Program-made: the position numbers and the translations under genes
Shown: positions 1 through 9,352 of the stretch, in pieces
Layout: every line of letters begins with the position of its first letter
Position numbering within the stretch: position 1 is the first letter of the stretch
Notes under the pieces: model-generated
What the model was told of the DNA's origin: nothing
What the model saw: the letters and a program-made list of their open reading frames with translations, nothing else
Database searches by the model: none
Assembly (NCBI GenBank): GCA_947164985.1
Contig: CAMUYI010000003.1
Location: 105,378 to 169,377 of the forward strand
DNA from: an uncultured Bacteroidales bacterium
Lineage (GTDB): Bacteria > Bacteroidota > Bacteroidia > Bacteroidales > Paludibacteraceae
Reading direction: 5' to 3'
Length of the DNA: 64,000 bases

Positions 1-2
1 TG

Positions 3-1829
3 AAGACGAAGATGGGCTTCTTCCATCGTTCAACGCTTCGTGTGTCTGACCTGAGTGCGCCGATAGAGACAGGCGTAGGTACGTTATTGATTCATGCGAA
101 CCGTCCGCTGAGTTCGGATACTACTTATCGTGTGGCGCATGCACGTCGAGAGTCTGTGGTAGCCGGGTATCAGAAAAACATCTCTGTTACCTTGTTTAAG
201 AAAGAGTCGAATATCATCAAGTTGACCACAACTTCCCCGAATCCGGAGAGAGACAAGGCGTTGCTATACCAGATCATCGAGCAGTATAACCTGAATGCGC
301 TGGTAGATAAGAATATGTTGGCTACGAATACAGCGGCCTTCATCGATGAGCGATTGGCTATCATTACCAAGGAATTGGGTGAAGCAGAAATGGCGGTGTC
401 GGACTATAAGGAGAAGAACAAGATCGCCGATATAGGTACGCAGGCGCAGCTGTTCCTTCATGCCAGCAGTGCGGAGCAGAAAGCTTTGGCGGAGATTGAG
501 ACGCAGTTGAGTTTAGTGGAATATATTGATGAGTTCTTGCGTGATGAGACCAAACGGAATAGTCTGATTCCGTCCAATATCGGTGTGACAGACGCTTCGT
601 TGTCCAGTGGTCTTTCGGAGTACAATGCCATGCAGTTGCAGCGGATGCGTATCTTACGTACCGCCACGGATGATAACCCGGTAATCGAGCAGTTGAATGC
701 CCAGTTGGCTTCTATGCGCCAGAATATCATGGAGACGATCGGATCGGTTCGTGAGAGTTTGAAGATTCGTCAGCGGAGTCTATTGGCGCAGGACTCGAAA
801 TACAATCGTCAGATTCAGGATGCTCCGGAGCAAGAACGCGAATATGTGCGCGTCGTTCGTCAGCAAGCAATCAAGGAGCGCTTGTATATCTATCTGTATG
901 AGAAACGCGAGGAGAATGCATTGATGTTGGCGGCAACGACGATGCCTGCCAAGATCCTGGATATGCCGCAACGGGACATTCGCAGTAAAAGTCCGCGGTT
1001 GAGCAAATTATTGTTCTTGTGTATTTTGTTGGGTTTGATGATCCCTGGAGGTATCTTGTATCTGTATGTGTTACTCAACGATACGATTGATGATGCGAAG
1101 GATTTTGAGCGTCGTATCAATGCGCCGATGTTGGCCCAGTTAGTGCAGAACTCCCGTAATGCGCATATCGCCATTCGCGAAGGAGAGTCGACTGTTTCGG
1201 CAGAGTTGTTCCGCTTGATGCGAACTAACTTGCGGTTTGTAATGCCGGCTGAAGTCAAGAATCCTGTGATGCTGGTGACCAGTTGTATCAACGGTGACGG
1301 TAAGTCGTATGTGTCGAGTAATCTGGCTTTGTCGTTGGCTATTTTGGGTAAGAAAGTAGTGTTAGTCGGAATGGATATCCGTAAGCCGATGCTGGCTACT
1401 TATTTCGGGTTGAGCAATAAAGGTCATCTGACGGATTATCTGGCGGAACCGAGTGTGACCTTGGATGAGATCATTGTGCCAAGTGGGGAACATAAGAATC
1501 TGGATCTTATTCCGTGTGGCACTGTTCCTCCTAACCCGGCTGAACTGCTGCAATCAGAGCGTGTGGACGATTTGTTCAAGGAATTACGCAAACGATATGA
1601 CTATATCGTGGTGGATACTGCGCCGGTGGCACTGGTGAGCGATACCTATCAGTTGGATCGCATTGCAGACTTGTCGCTCTTTGTCTGCCGGTATAAATAC
1701 ACGCCGAGCGAGATGATTGATTATATCAATACGCTCATTGAGCAAAAGAAGATGCACAATGTGGCTTGCGTACTGAATGGAGTCAAGGGTCTTCGTGCCG
1801 GTTACGGCTACGGTGGTCAAAAGAAATGA
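3..1829 (+). CDS. Polysaccharide biosynthesis tyrosine autokinase (Wzc-like), 5' end cut by window edge
   Basis: Inner-membrane BY-kinase that couples chain-length control to autophosphorylation during capsule or exopolysaccharide export. The frame is open to the window edge, so the first visible ATG at 12 is probably internal and about 200 N-terminal residues (first membrane helix, Wzz region) are missing. Visible from that ATG: a coiled-coil periplasmic part (about 100-290), a membrane helix (about 333-352), then the kinase with Walker A SCINGDGKSY (about 422-432), Walker A' VVLVGMDIRKP (about 450-460) and Walker B YDYIVVDTAP (about 530-540). The tail is short, with only two tyrosines in GYGYGGQKK, whereas family members usually carry a larger cluster. 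The rest of the polysaccharide locus presumably lies upstream of the window. Confidence 0.93.
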   Translation, partial: KTKMGFFHRSTLRVSDLSAPIETGVGTLLIHANRPLSSDTTYRVAHARRESVVAGYQKNISVTLFKKESNIIKLTTTSPNPERDKALLYQIIEQYNLNALVDKNMLATNTAAFIDERLAIITKELGEAEMAVSDYKEKNKIADIGTQAQLFLHASSAEQKALAEIETQLSLVEYIDEFLRDETKRNSLIPSNIGVTDASLSSGLSEYNAMQLQRMRILRTATDDNPVIEQLNAQLASMRQNIMETIGSVRESLKIRQRSLLAQDSKYNRQIQDAPEQEREYVRVVRQQAIKERLYIYLYEKREENALMLAATTMPAKILDMPQRDIRSKSPRLSKLLFLCILLGLMIPGGILYLYVLLNDTIDDAKDFERRINAPMLAQLVQNSRNAHIAIREGESTVSAELFRLMRTNLRFVMPAEVKNPVMLVTSCINGDGKSYVSSNLALSLAILGKKVVLVGMDIRKPMLATYFGLSNKGHLTDYLAEPSVTLDEIIVPSGEHKNLDLIPCGTVPPNPAELLQSERVDDLFKELRKRYDYIVVDTAPVALVSDTYQLDRIADLSLFVCRYKYTPSEMIDYINTLIEQKKMHNVACVLNGVKGLRAGYGYGGQKK

Positions 1830-1856
1830 CAACTGAATTCTGAAAGCTGAATTCTC

Positions 1857-3791
1857 ATGATAGTTTGTGTAGCAGAGAAACCTTCGGTGGGAGCCTATAT
1901 AGCCAATGTGCTGGGAGCTAAGCAGAAGCACGATGGCTATTTTGAAGGGAACGGATACCAGGTGACCTGGACATTCGGTCACTTGTGTGCGTTGCTCGAC
2001 CCGCAGGAATATACGGAGCAATGGAAGGCGTGGAGCCTAAGTTCGCTGCCGATGATTCCGCCGCGTTTCTCAATCAAAGTGTCCGGTGATGCGGGCGTTC
2101 ACAAACAATTCAATATCATCAAGAGTCTGATCGAGCAAGCCGACGAGGTGATTAACTGCGGTGATGCCGGTCAGGAAGGAGAGTTGATTCAGCGATGGGT
2201 TTATCAGCAGGCGGGATGTAAATGTCCGGTGAAGCGTTTATGGGTGAACTCATTGACGGAAGAGGCTATCCGCGAAGGTTTCAAACAACTCAAAGATCAA
2301 TCGGAATACCAACATCTCTATGAGGCGGGTATGATGCGGGCTATCGGAGATTGGTTATTGGGTATGAACGCTACGCGTGCGTATACTATAAGGTACGCGA
2401 GCGGGCGCGGGCGCGAGAGACAGGTGCTTTCCGTGGGACGCGTACAGACGCCGACCCTGGCGCTGGTCGTCAAACGGCAGGCAGAGATTGAACATTTTGT
2501 GCCGCGTACGTATTGGGAACTCAAGACGAATTACCGCGACACTCTCTTTAGTGCCCAATTGCCGGTGGAGGAAGATGACTATGCCATCACTTCGGAGGAA
2601 CAAGGGCAGGCATTGGTGGATAGCATCAAAGATCTGCCGCTGACCATTACTTCGGTGGAGAAGAAGAAAGGTCTTGAGTACGCCCCAAAACTGTATGACC
2701 TGACCTCTCTGCAGGTTGATTGCAATAAGAAATTCGGCTTCTCGGCGGAGCAAACGCTCCAACTCATTCAATCGCTCTATGAGAAACGCGTGACGACCTA
2801 TCCGCGTGTCGATACGACCTATCTGAGCGATGACCTATATCCGAAAGTGCCGGCTACCTTGGCCGGTATCAAGGATTATTTTCCGGCGATTACACCGCTG
2901 TTAGGAGCGAAGCTTCCGAAGTCCAAAAAAGTATTTGACAATAAGAAAGTTACGGACCACCATGCCATTATTCCTACTGGTCAACGCCCGGAAGGATTGA
3001 CGGCCGATGAAAAGAAAGTGTACGATCTTGTAGCCCTCCATTATATCGCTGTCTTCTATCCCGAATGCGAGGTGAGCAACACGACGGTATTGGCTAAGGC
3101 CGGGGAGATCGATTTTAAGGTGACCGGTCGTGAAGTACTGAAACCGGGATGGCGGGTGGTCTTTGAAAATAGTGATCCTAGGACTCCTAGGGATCCTAGT
3201 AATCCTAGTGAGGAAAGCGACGAGTCCTCCGAAGAGACTCGTTCTCTTCCGGCGTTCACAAAAGGCGAGAGCGGTCCTCACGAGCCGATCCTGAAAGAGA
3301 AGACGACCACGCCTCCAAAGTATTATACAGAAGCAACGCTCCTTCGTGCGATGGAGACAGCCGGTAAGACGGTGGAGAATGATGAGTTACGCGAGGCGAT
3401 GAAAGAGAACGGAATCGGCCGTCCTTCTACGCGTGCGGCCATCATCGAAAAACTCTACCAACGCAAGTATATCGTCAAGCAAGGTAAGTCTCTTCGTGCC
3501 ACAGAAACAGGCATCAACCTCATTCATTTGATTATTTCTCCGCTGCTCAAATCGGCAGAGTTGACCGGTCTTTGGGAGAAGAAACTGCGGGAAATAGAGC
3601 GCGGTGAATATACAGCACAGGACTTCTTGGCGGAACTCAAAGAGATGACCACCGGAGTGGTCAAAGATGTCAAAACGAACAAAGCCGGCATGCTCTGTCC
3701 GGTATGTCGCCAGGGTTTGATCATTCGAGGTAATACACGCTACGGATGTTCCCGTTGGAGAGAAGGTTGCACCTATCAAGAGCCATTTTGA
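1857..3791 (+). CDS. topB: DNA topoisomerase III (type IA)
   Basis: Type IA topoisomerase that relaxes or decatenates DNA through a transient 5'-phosphotyrosine. Length is 644 aa, close to the E. coli enzyme. The N-terminal TOPRIM domain has the acidic motif GDAGQEGEL (about 102-110). The catalytic tyrosine is Y315 in TTYPRVDT. A C-terminal four-cysteine zinc element begins CPVCRQG and ends before the stop. An acidic, proline-rich insertion at about 438-465 is encoded by a 9-bp tandem repeat (3177-3208) and probably lengthens a surface loop. It starts 27 bp after the kinase; the gap holds a short array of gctgaattc-like words. Bacteroidales often carry more than one TopB, so chromosomal essentiality cannot be judged here. 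Confidence 0.96.
   Translation: MIVCVAEKPSVGAYIANVLGAKQKHDGYFEGNGYQVTWTFGHLCALLDPQEYTEQWKAWSLSSLPMIPPRFSIKVSGDAGVHKQFNIIKSLIEQADEVINCGDAGQEGELIQRWVYQQAGCKCPVKRLWVNSLTEEAIREGFKQLKDQSEYQHLYEAGMMRAIGDWLLGMNATRAYTIRYASGRGRERQVLSVGRVQTPTLALVVKRQAEIEHFVPRTYWELKTNYRDTLFSAQLPVEEDDYAITSEEQGQALVDSIKDLPLTITSVEKKKGLEYAPKLYDLTSLQVDCNKKFGFSAEQTLQLIQSLYEKRVTTYPRVDTTYLSDDLYPKVPATLAGIKDYFPAITPLLGAKLPKSKKVFDNKKVTDHHAIIPTGQRPEGLTADEKKVYDLVALHYIAVFYPECEVSNTTVLAKAGEIDFKVTGREVLKPGWRVVFENSDPRTPRDPSNPSEESDESSEETRSLPAFTKGESGPHEPILKEKTTTPPKYYTEATLLRAMETAGKTVENDELREAMKENGIGRPSTRAAIIEKLYQRKYIVKQGKSLRATETGINLIHLIISPLLKSAELTGLWEKKLREIERGEYTAQDFLAELKEMTTGVVKDVKTNKAGMLCPVCRQGLIIRGNTRYGCSRWREGCTYQEPF
3177..3208 (+). repeat. 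9-bp tandem repeat inside topB (CCTAG core, four copies)
   Basis: CCTAG recurs at 3177, 3186, 3195 and 3204, an exact 9-bp period that keeps the frame and encodes [D/T/N]-P-[R/S] tripeptides in the topoisomerase. Confidence 0.9.
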
Positions 3792-3830
3792 CAAGTCGAT
3801 TTAGCAAAAATGCACTATTATGCATTATTT

Positions 3831-3859
3831 CCGTCAATTTTTCCACATAAAGTTGACGG
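3831..3859. promoter_or_regulatory. Inverted repeat upstream of the susC promoter
   Basis: CCGTCAA (3831-3837) and TTGACGG (3853-3859) form a perfect 7-bp inverted repeat with a 15-bp centre. It covers the place of the -33 element of the promoter at 3868, so it could be an operator. It could also be a weak topB terminator hairpin, although no T tract follows directly. Confidence 0.5.
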
Positions 3860-3867
3860 ATTTTTTG

Positions 3868-3875
3868 TACCTTTG
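3868..3875 (+). promoter_or_regulatory. -7 element of the pectin locus promoter (TACCTTTG)
   Basis: TACCTTTG matches the Bacteroidetes TAnnTTTG box. It lies 84 bp before the susC start, giving a leader of roughly 75-80 nt. A clear TTTG -33 box at the normal distance is absent, which fits a promoter that needs an activator. Confidence 0.7.
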
Positions 3876-3958
3876 CAGCCGATTTGTAACGCGTATGTGC
3901 GTATTTAAGGAGGAAAAAACAAACAAATAAATTTAATATCAACAAACAAATTCTCTTT

Positions 3959-6900
3959 ATGAAATTGAACTTAAGAGTGTTTCGTACCATGATGCTTTCA
4001 GCCTTGCTTTTGATGGGCATGGCTGCTGAGGCGCGTGTGGTGACCGGAACAGTGAAGGATCCGACGGGAGAGACGATTATCTCTGCTTCCGTGGTGGTTA
4101 AAGGTACCACGATTGGTACAGTGACGGATTTCGACGGTAATTATACCCTCGAGGTGCCGGATGATGCGAAGGTGCTTATCTTCTCCTACATCGGTATGAA
4201 GACACAAGAGCTGAACATCACTGGTGATGTAATGAACGTAGTGCTTTCCGAGAACAGCGAGGTGCTGGAGGAAGTCGTTGTAACCGGTTACGGTACAACC
4301 AAGAAACGTGACGTCGTTACTTCCGTCGCTTCTGTAGGTGCTGACCAATTGAAGGACATTCCGGTTGCTTCGGCGGCTGAAGCATTGCAAGGAAAGTTAG
4401 CCGGTGTATCGGTTGTGGCTTCTGAAGGTTCTCCTGATGCGGAACTGAAAGTGCGTGTACGTGGTGGTACATCTCTGACGCAAAGCAACGACCCGTTGTA
4501 TATCGTGGACGGTTTCCCTGTTTCGAGCATTTCGGATATTGCTCCTGGCGATATTGCTTCAATGGACGTGTTGAAAGATGCTGCAGCAACCGCTATTTAT
4601 GGTGCACAAGGTGCAAATGGTGTAATCATTATTACGACCAAGGATACGGATCCGGGCGATGACAAAATGACTATTCGCGCTGATTATACGGGGTATATGG
4701 GATGGCGTAAAATTGCCAAGAAATATGACGTAATGAACACGGCGGATTTTGTTCGTATGAATTATGAATATGCCTATTTGAATGGTTTTGGCGATGAAGC
4801 AAACTTAAATAAAGACTTCTATGCATACTTTGACCCGAAATATGATGCTGAAAATAAAATTCATAGTATGGAGTTACCGGGGGTTATCGATTATTGGAAC
4901 GGACAGGAATATCGCTATTGGCAGGATGAGATTTTTTCTCCTTCTTTGAATAGTAACCATACATTCAACATCTCCGGTGGAACGAAGAATGCTAATTTCT
5001 CACTTAATTACAACCGTGTTGATGACGAAAGTATCATGTACGGTTCAAATTATAGCAGAAATAACTTCTCCTTGAAGACGAAGTTTAAACCTCTAAAAGG
5101 CTTAACGATAGCAGCTACAGTACGATATGCAAATACGAATGTTTTGGGCGCAGGAACGAACTCGGCAGAAGATGCCGGTTCTAAGTCAGAAACGCGTTTA
5201 CGTAATGTGATTGCTTATACTCCTATCAAGGTTAAAATTCCGGAAGATGAAGATGCTGATTACGGAAACATCTATGAGCCGAAGATTGCAATTGATGATA
5301 GCTATAAAAACAAGGTTGATAATAAGTTGACTATGAATGGCTATATCAGTTATAAATTTTTGAAATACTATACTTTGAAAGCAGAGATAGGTTATGAGAA
5401 CCGTGATATTTTGGAAGATCGCTACTATGGTGCCTCTACCTATTATGCGCGTCAAGGTGATGGATATTCATTCTTCGAAAAGAATGGTTCTCCGGATCCG
5501 GATAAGAAATATGGCTATAGTATTTCGGCGGATAATAGACTATCAAGATTAAAACAAACCAATACGTTTGAGTTTGCGCGTAATTGGAATAATGCTCATG
5601 ATTTCAATATCTTGTTAGGTGAAGAAATTATGATGACTACGAATACCATTCGTACAACGCGCGGCTATGGCTTTGATGCTTCTATGCCTGGTGAGACAGT
5701 GTTTAATATCTTGAGCCAATCTCAAGTGTCAGCATTGCAAAGTTACGTGATGCCGAAGGACAATATGCTTTCGTTCTTTACACGTGCCAACTATAACTAT
5801 AAGGGACGTTATTATGCATCGTTCACATTCCGTGCAGATGCTTCTACTCGTTTTGCAAAAGGACATCAATGGGGCTACTTCCCATCGGGTGCAGTTGCTT
5901 GGCGTATGATTGAAGAACCGTGGATGGAACCTGCACAAGACGTTATGTCTAACTTGAAATTGCGTTTCTCTTATGGTACGGCAGGAAACAACAATGTGCC
6001 TCTCGGATATTTGTCTACTTCTTATTTGGCTGACAATACGAAGGCATATATGGATAATATGTCCACTATGTTAATGAGTGGAAAAACGGCAGGAGGAACA
6101 GGCTCTACGGCTAAATTGATTGCTGCGAATGAGAATTTGACGTGGGAAACAACGGTAACCCGTGATTTGGGTTTGGACCTGGGATTCTTTAATGAGCGTT
6201 TGACAGCGACTTTGGATTTATATTGGAATACAACTAAGGATCTGATTTTGCTGTATAGCCTTTACACAGGTGGTTATGATTATCAATATCGTAATATTGG
6301 TTCTACAGACAATAAGGGTGTTGAGTTCTCGGTAAAAGGCGTAATTTTGGATAAACGTACTAAATCTCTGAGTTACGGTTTGACAGTAGATGCCAATATC
6401 TCTCATAATAAAAACACGATTGTTGATTTGGGCGATCTTACGAGTTATGAGGTATCCAGCCAATGTTTCTCTACCTCTCAATATGGCCAGAGTTATGAAT
6501 ATAAAGTAGAGAAAGGCGGTACGATAGGTAATATCTACGGCTATAAAACAGATGGTATCTATACAACAGCCGACTTTGCTTCGTATAATCGTCTGAAAGA
6601 TCAATGGTGTGATGCAGATGGTAAGCCCATTAAAACGCCGGAAGGAGGCTATGCTCGTCCTGGTACACCTAAGTACGTGCTGGATGGAAAGGATAGCGTG
6701 TCTGTATTGGGTAATGCTCTTCCGATTGTTAATGGTGGTTTCAATGTGAGTGGATTTGTTGGCGGAGAGAAATGGGGTAAGGTAGATCTCGCAGCTAACT
6801 TCACCTATTCAATTGGAAACAGTGTCGTTAATATGGCTGCTTTGGATTACACTACGATGAGTAATCAGACCAAGGGACGTAACTTGCTCGCTTCTGTAGG

Positions 6901-7339
6901 ATATGATCAACGCTATAGTTTGTTCAAAGAGGATGGAACATACATTCCTAACGGTTATCCGGCAAAAGTGTCTGGAGATGATTATGCAGCAATGGCTTTG
7001 GCTATTGAGCAAGCGAACGAAGGGAAAACAACTGCGAATCCCTACGTAGCGGGTAAAGCTGTTTTGACCGATAAGTATGTAGAGGATGGATCTTTCCTCC
7101 GTTTAGCATCACTCACAATCGGATATACGTTAGCTGAAGAATGGACGCGCAAAGCGCATATTTCAAAATGCCGTTTCTTCTTCTCTGCATCGAATCTCTT
7201 CTGTGCAACGAAGTATAGTGGTTTGGATCCGGAGGTGGATACCCGCTCAAAGATCAATCCGTTAGCAATCGGTGTGGACTACGGAGCTTTCCCGAAGAGC
7301 CGTTCCTTTAACTTTGGTGTAAATCTTTCTTTTGAATAA
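3959..7339 (+). CDS. SusC/RagA-family TonB-linked outer membrane transporter
   Basis: TonB-dependent outer-membrane channel that takes up oligosaccharides together with its SusD lid. Length is 1126 aa. In order: a signal peptide (about 1-25), a carboxypeptidase-regulatory-like domain (VVTGTVKDPTGETI onward, about 29-90), a TonB-box/plug start at EEVVVTGYGTTKKRD with plug motifs LYIVDGFPV and AAATAIYGAQGANGVI, then a large beta-barrel ending in a typical aromatic strand (FNFGVNLSFE). No N-terminal secretin/STN domain is present, so anti-sigma signalling through this SusC is unlikely. It is first in the pectin locus and 18 bp before susD. The substrate, pectic oligogalacturonides, is inferred from the PL1 and GH28 neighbours. 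Confidence 0.97.
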   Translation: MKLNLRVFRTMMLSALLLMGMAAEARVVTGTVKDPTGETIISASVVVKGTTIGTVTDFDGNYTLEVPDDAKVLIFSYIGMKTQELNITGDVMNVVLSENSEVLEEVVVTGYGTTKKRDVVTSVASVGADQLKDIPVASAAEALQGKLAGVSVVASEGSPDAELKVRVRGGTSLTQSNDPLYIVDGFPVSSISDIAPGDIASMDVLKDAAATAIYGAQGANGVIIITTKDTDPGDDKMTIRADYTGYMGWRKIAKKYDVMNTADFVRMNYEYAYLNGFGDEANLNKDFYAYFDPKYDAENKIHSMELPGVIDYWNGQEYRYWQDEIFSPSLNSNHTFNISGGTKNANFSLNYNRVDDESIMYGSNYSRNNFSLKTKFKPLKGLTIAATVRYANTNVLGAGTNSAEDAGSKSETRLRNVIAYTPIKVKIPEDEDADYGNIYEPKIAIDDSYKNKVDNKLTMNGYISYKFLKYYTLKAEIGYENRDILEDRYYGASTYYARQGDGYSFFEKNGSPDPDKKYGYSISADNRLSRLKQTNTFEFARNWNNAHDFNILLGEEIMMTTNTIRTTRGYGFDASMPGETVFNILSQSQVSALQSYVMPKDNMLSFFTRANYNYKGRYYASFTFRADASTRFAKGHQWGYFPSGAVAWRMIEEPWMEPAQDVMSNLKLRFSYGTAGNNNVPLGYLSTSYLADNTKAYMDNMSTMLMSGKTAGGTGSTAKLIAANENLTWETTVTRDLGLDLGFFNERLTATLDLYWNTTKDLILLYSLYTGGYDYQYRNIGSTDNKGVEFSVKGVILDKRTKSLSYGLTVDANISHNKNTIVDLGDLTSYEVSSQCFSTSQYGQSYEYKVEKGGTIGNIYGYKTDGIYTTADFASYNRLKDQWCDADGKPIKTPEGGYARPGTPKYVLDGKDSVSVLGNALPIVNGGFNVSGFVGGEKWGKVDLAANFTYSIGNSVVNMAALDYTTMSNQTKGRNLLASVGYDQRYSLFKEDGTYIPNGYPAKVSGDDYAAMALAIEQANEGKTTANPYVAGKAVLTDKYVEDGSFLRLASLTIGYTLAEEWTRKAHISKCRFFFSASNLFCATKYSGLDPEVDTRSKINPLAIGVDYGAFPKSRSFNFGVNLSFE

Positions 7340-7357
7340 TATTATATCATAATACAT

Positions 7358-9352
7358 ATGAAAACGAAACATTTTTTAGTTTTAGGTATCCTTGTGATTT
7401 CTATGGCAGGATGTGATTTCTTTGATACGAAATCCGTATCTACCATGGATTCTAAGGATGTGTTCTCAACACCTGCATACACCGAACAAGCTATCGCCGG
7501 AGTGTATGAGTTGTTTGGAGAAAATAATTCGTATCGTAACCGTATTGCGTGTGGATATCAGGGATTAAATACGGATATTGAGCATAGTACGAAATCGGAT
7601 GATGCAAAAAAACCGGATGAAGCGAATTTGATGCTTTACAATGTCTCTTATGATAATGGTCAGGTTTCTTCTACTACGAAATCGGATATTTGGTCATATT
7701 TGAATACTGGCGTTGAGCGTTGTAATGAAATCATCGAGGGTATAGAAGCAAATAGCAACTATGCCAATCCGGTTAATGATGTCGATAATGCAATGCGTTA
7801 CTATCTTGGTGAGGCATACTTCCTCCGTGGCTTCATTGTATTAGAGATGCTGAAGTTCTGGGGAGATATCCCTGCTCGCTATGAATCTTTGACAGTTAAC
7901 CCGGATGGCGTAAATGCGCAGAAGGAGGATCGAAACGTTTCTTTCGAGCAAGTCCGTTCTGATTTAAAGAAAGCGCAAGAGTATATGCCGTACTCTGTAG
8001 CGATTCCGGTAGGTATGGCGAAAAACAATGTGGGACGTGGTTCTAAAGGTGCGGCTTTAGCTTTGCTGGCTCGTGCAGATTTAATGTATGCAGGCAAGGC
8101 TGTTCGCCCAACGGAATTAAAGAAAGGCGGTGTGGCTTCATATAAGATTGATTATAATGTTGATGCCGCCAAACGTGAAGAGTTATATAAAGAAGCTTTG
8201 GAAGCTTGTGCGGAAGTAATTAAAAATGACGGTAAAGTGCTTGCTCCTGACTTTGCTACTCCTTTCCAGCAGATTTGTTCTGATGTTAAGGATTATAGTG
8301 CTATGGAGCATTTGTGGACTATTCCGTTTGCTAATGGAGCGCGTGGCCAAGTGCTCAATTATAACTCTCCAAAACTTCCGTCGCAATCTACAGATGCTAC
8401 CAAGCCGACTTGCTTGGCGGGTATTTTAAGAGGTTATGGAAAAAATGGTTCTTCCAGTGGTCACGTCACGGTTTCTCCTTATCTTTTTTACAAATATTCC
8501 AAAAATGATAAACGTCGTGATGTTACAGCTGTTCCCTTCCAATGGTACTATGATAATGGTTCATCTGTAATCAATGATAGTACAAGGGAGATTGCATTCC
8601 ATGGTTTAGATACTGTAACCTTCCGCTTGTATCAAAAGAATACTCAGATTAATAATTTCTACTTGGGTAAATATCGTTTTGAGTGGATGGCAGAAGGACG
8701 TTCATTAACCGGTACGGATGATGGCGTCGACTTCCCGGTGCTTCGTTATGCAGATGTATTGCTTATGTTTGCTGAGGCTGCTATCGGTGGTATCTCTGGC
8801 GACAAACCGGTAAACAATACGGGCTTGAAAGAGCTGGAGATCTTTAACCAAATTCGTGAGCGTGCAGGTATAGCCGCAGCGTCTTCGTTGGATATGGATA
8901 CGATTAAATTGGAGCGTGCTAAGGAACTTTGTGGAGAGTATGTCAGAAAGTATGACTTAATGCGTTGGGGATGCCTGAAACAGGATGTCATGAAAGCGGA
9001 AACATTTATTCGCAGCATAGCACGAGCTGAAGGACGAGCTGCGGAGAATATTAGCGATACACTCTATTTTAAATATGCTTATGATAAAATTCTGAATGCA
9101 TATGTCATGGATAGCATATATGGCTTGTCTGTAAATGAGGTAGGTGCTCCTCCTACATATAGCAAGGCAACAGGTTGGGTGAAGAAAGGCTTATTTGAGT
9201 CTTCAACTAAAGGTAATTTGTTGGATCCTGATCAGTACCACATCTATTCAACAGAGGAGAACTTGGAAGCTCGTCAGTATTGGCCAATCTTTATGTACTA
9301 CGTTTCTGCATCCAATGGAAACCTATGGAATGACTATGGCTATCCGAACTAA
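7358..9352 (+). CDS. SusD/RagB-family glycan-binding lipoprotein
   Basis: Surface lipoprotein that caps the SusC barrel and binds the glycan. Length is 664 aa, large for SusD. A lipoprotein signal ends in SMAGC with the lipidated cysteine at 19. The TPR-like core is recognisable from AYFLRGFIVLEMLKFWGDIP (about 150-170), and the C-terminal RagB motifs include VLRYADVLLMFAEA and ELCGEYVRKYDLMRWG. It follows SusC by 18 bp and its 3' end overlaps the pectate lyase start, so the three are translationally linked. Confidence 0.96.
   Translation: MKTKHFLVLGILVISMAGCDFFDTKSVSTMDSKDVFSTPAYTEQAIAGVYELFGENNSYRNRIACGYQGLNTDIEHSTKSDDAKKPDEANLMLYNVSYDNGQVSSTTKSDIWSYLNTGVERCNEIIEGIEANSNYANPVNDVDNAMRYYLGEAYFLRGFIVLEMLKFWGDIPARYESLTVNPDGVNAQKEDRNVSFEQVRSDLKKAQEYMPYSVAIPVGMAKNNVGRGSKGAALALLARADLMYAGKAVRPTELKKGGVASYKIDYNVDAAKREELYKEALEACAEVIKNDGKVLAPDFATPFQQICSDVKDYSAMEHLWTIPFANGARGQVLNYNSPKLPSQSTDATKPTCLAGILRGYGKNGSSSGHVTVSPYLFYKYSKNDKRRDVTAVPFQWYYDNGSSVINDSTREIAFHGLDTVTFRLYQKNTQINNFYLGKYRFEWMAEGRSLTGTDDGVDFPVLRYADVLLMFAEAAIGGISGDKPVNNTGLKELEIFNQIRERAGIAAASSLDMDTIKLERAKELCGEYVRKYDLMRWGCLKQDVMKAETFIRSIARAEGRAAENISDTLYFKYAYDKILNAYVMDSIYGLSVNEVGAPPTYSKATGWVKKGLFESSTKGNLLDPDQYHIYSTEENLEARQYWPIFMYYVSASNGNLWNDYGYPN

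Noticed and set aside
9195..9335. Upstream extension of the pectate lyase to 9195
   Set aside because: This part is susD read in another frame; only the start near 9336 puts a lipoprotein signal first.
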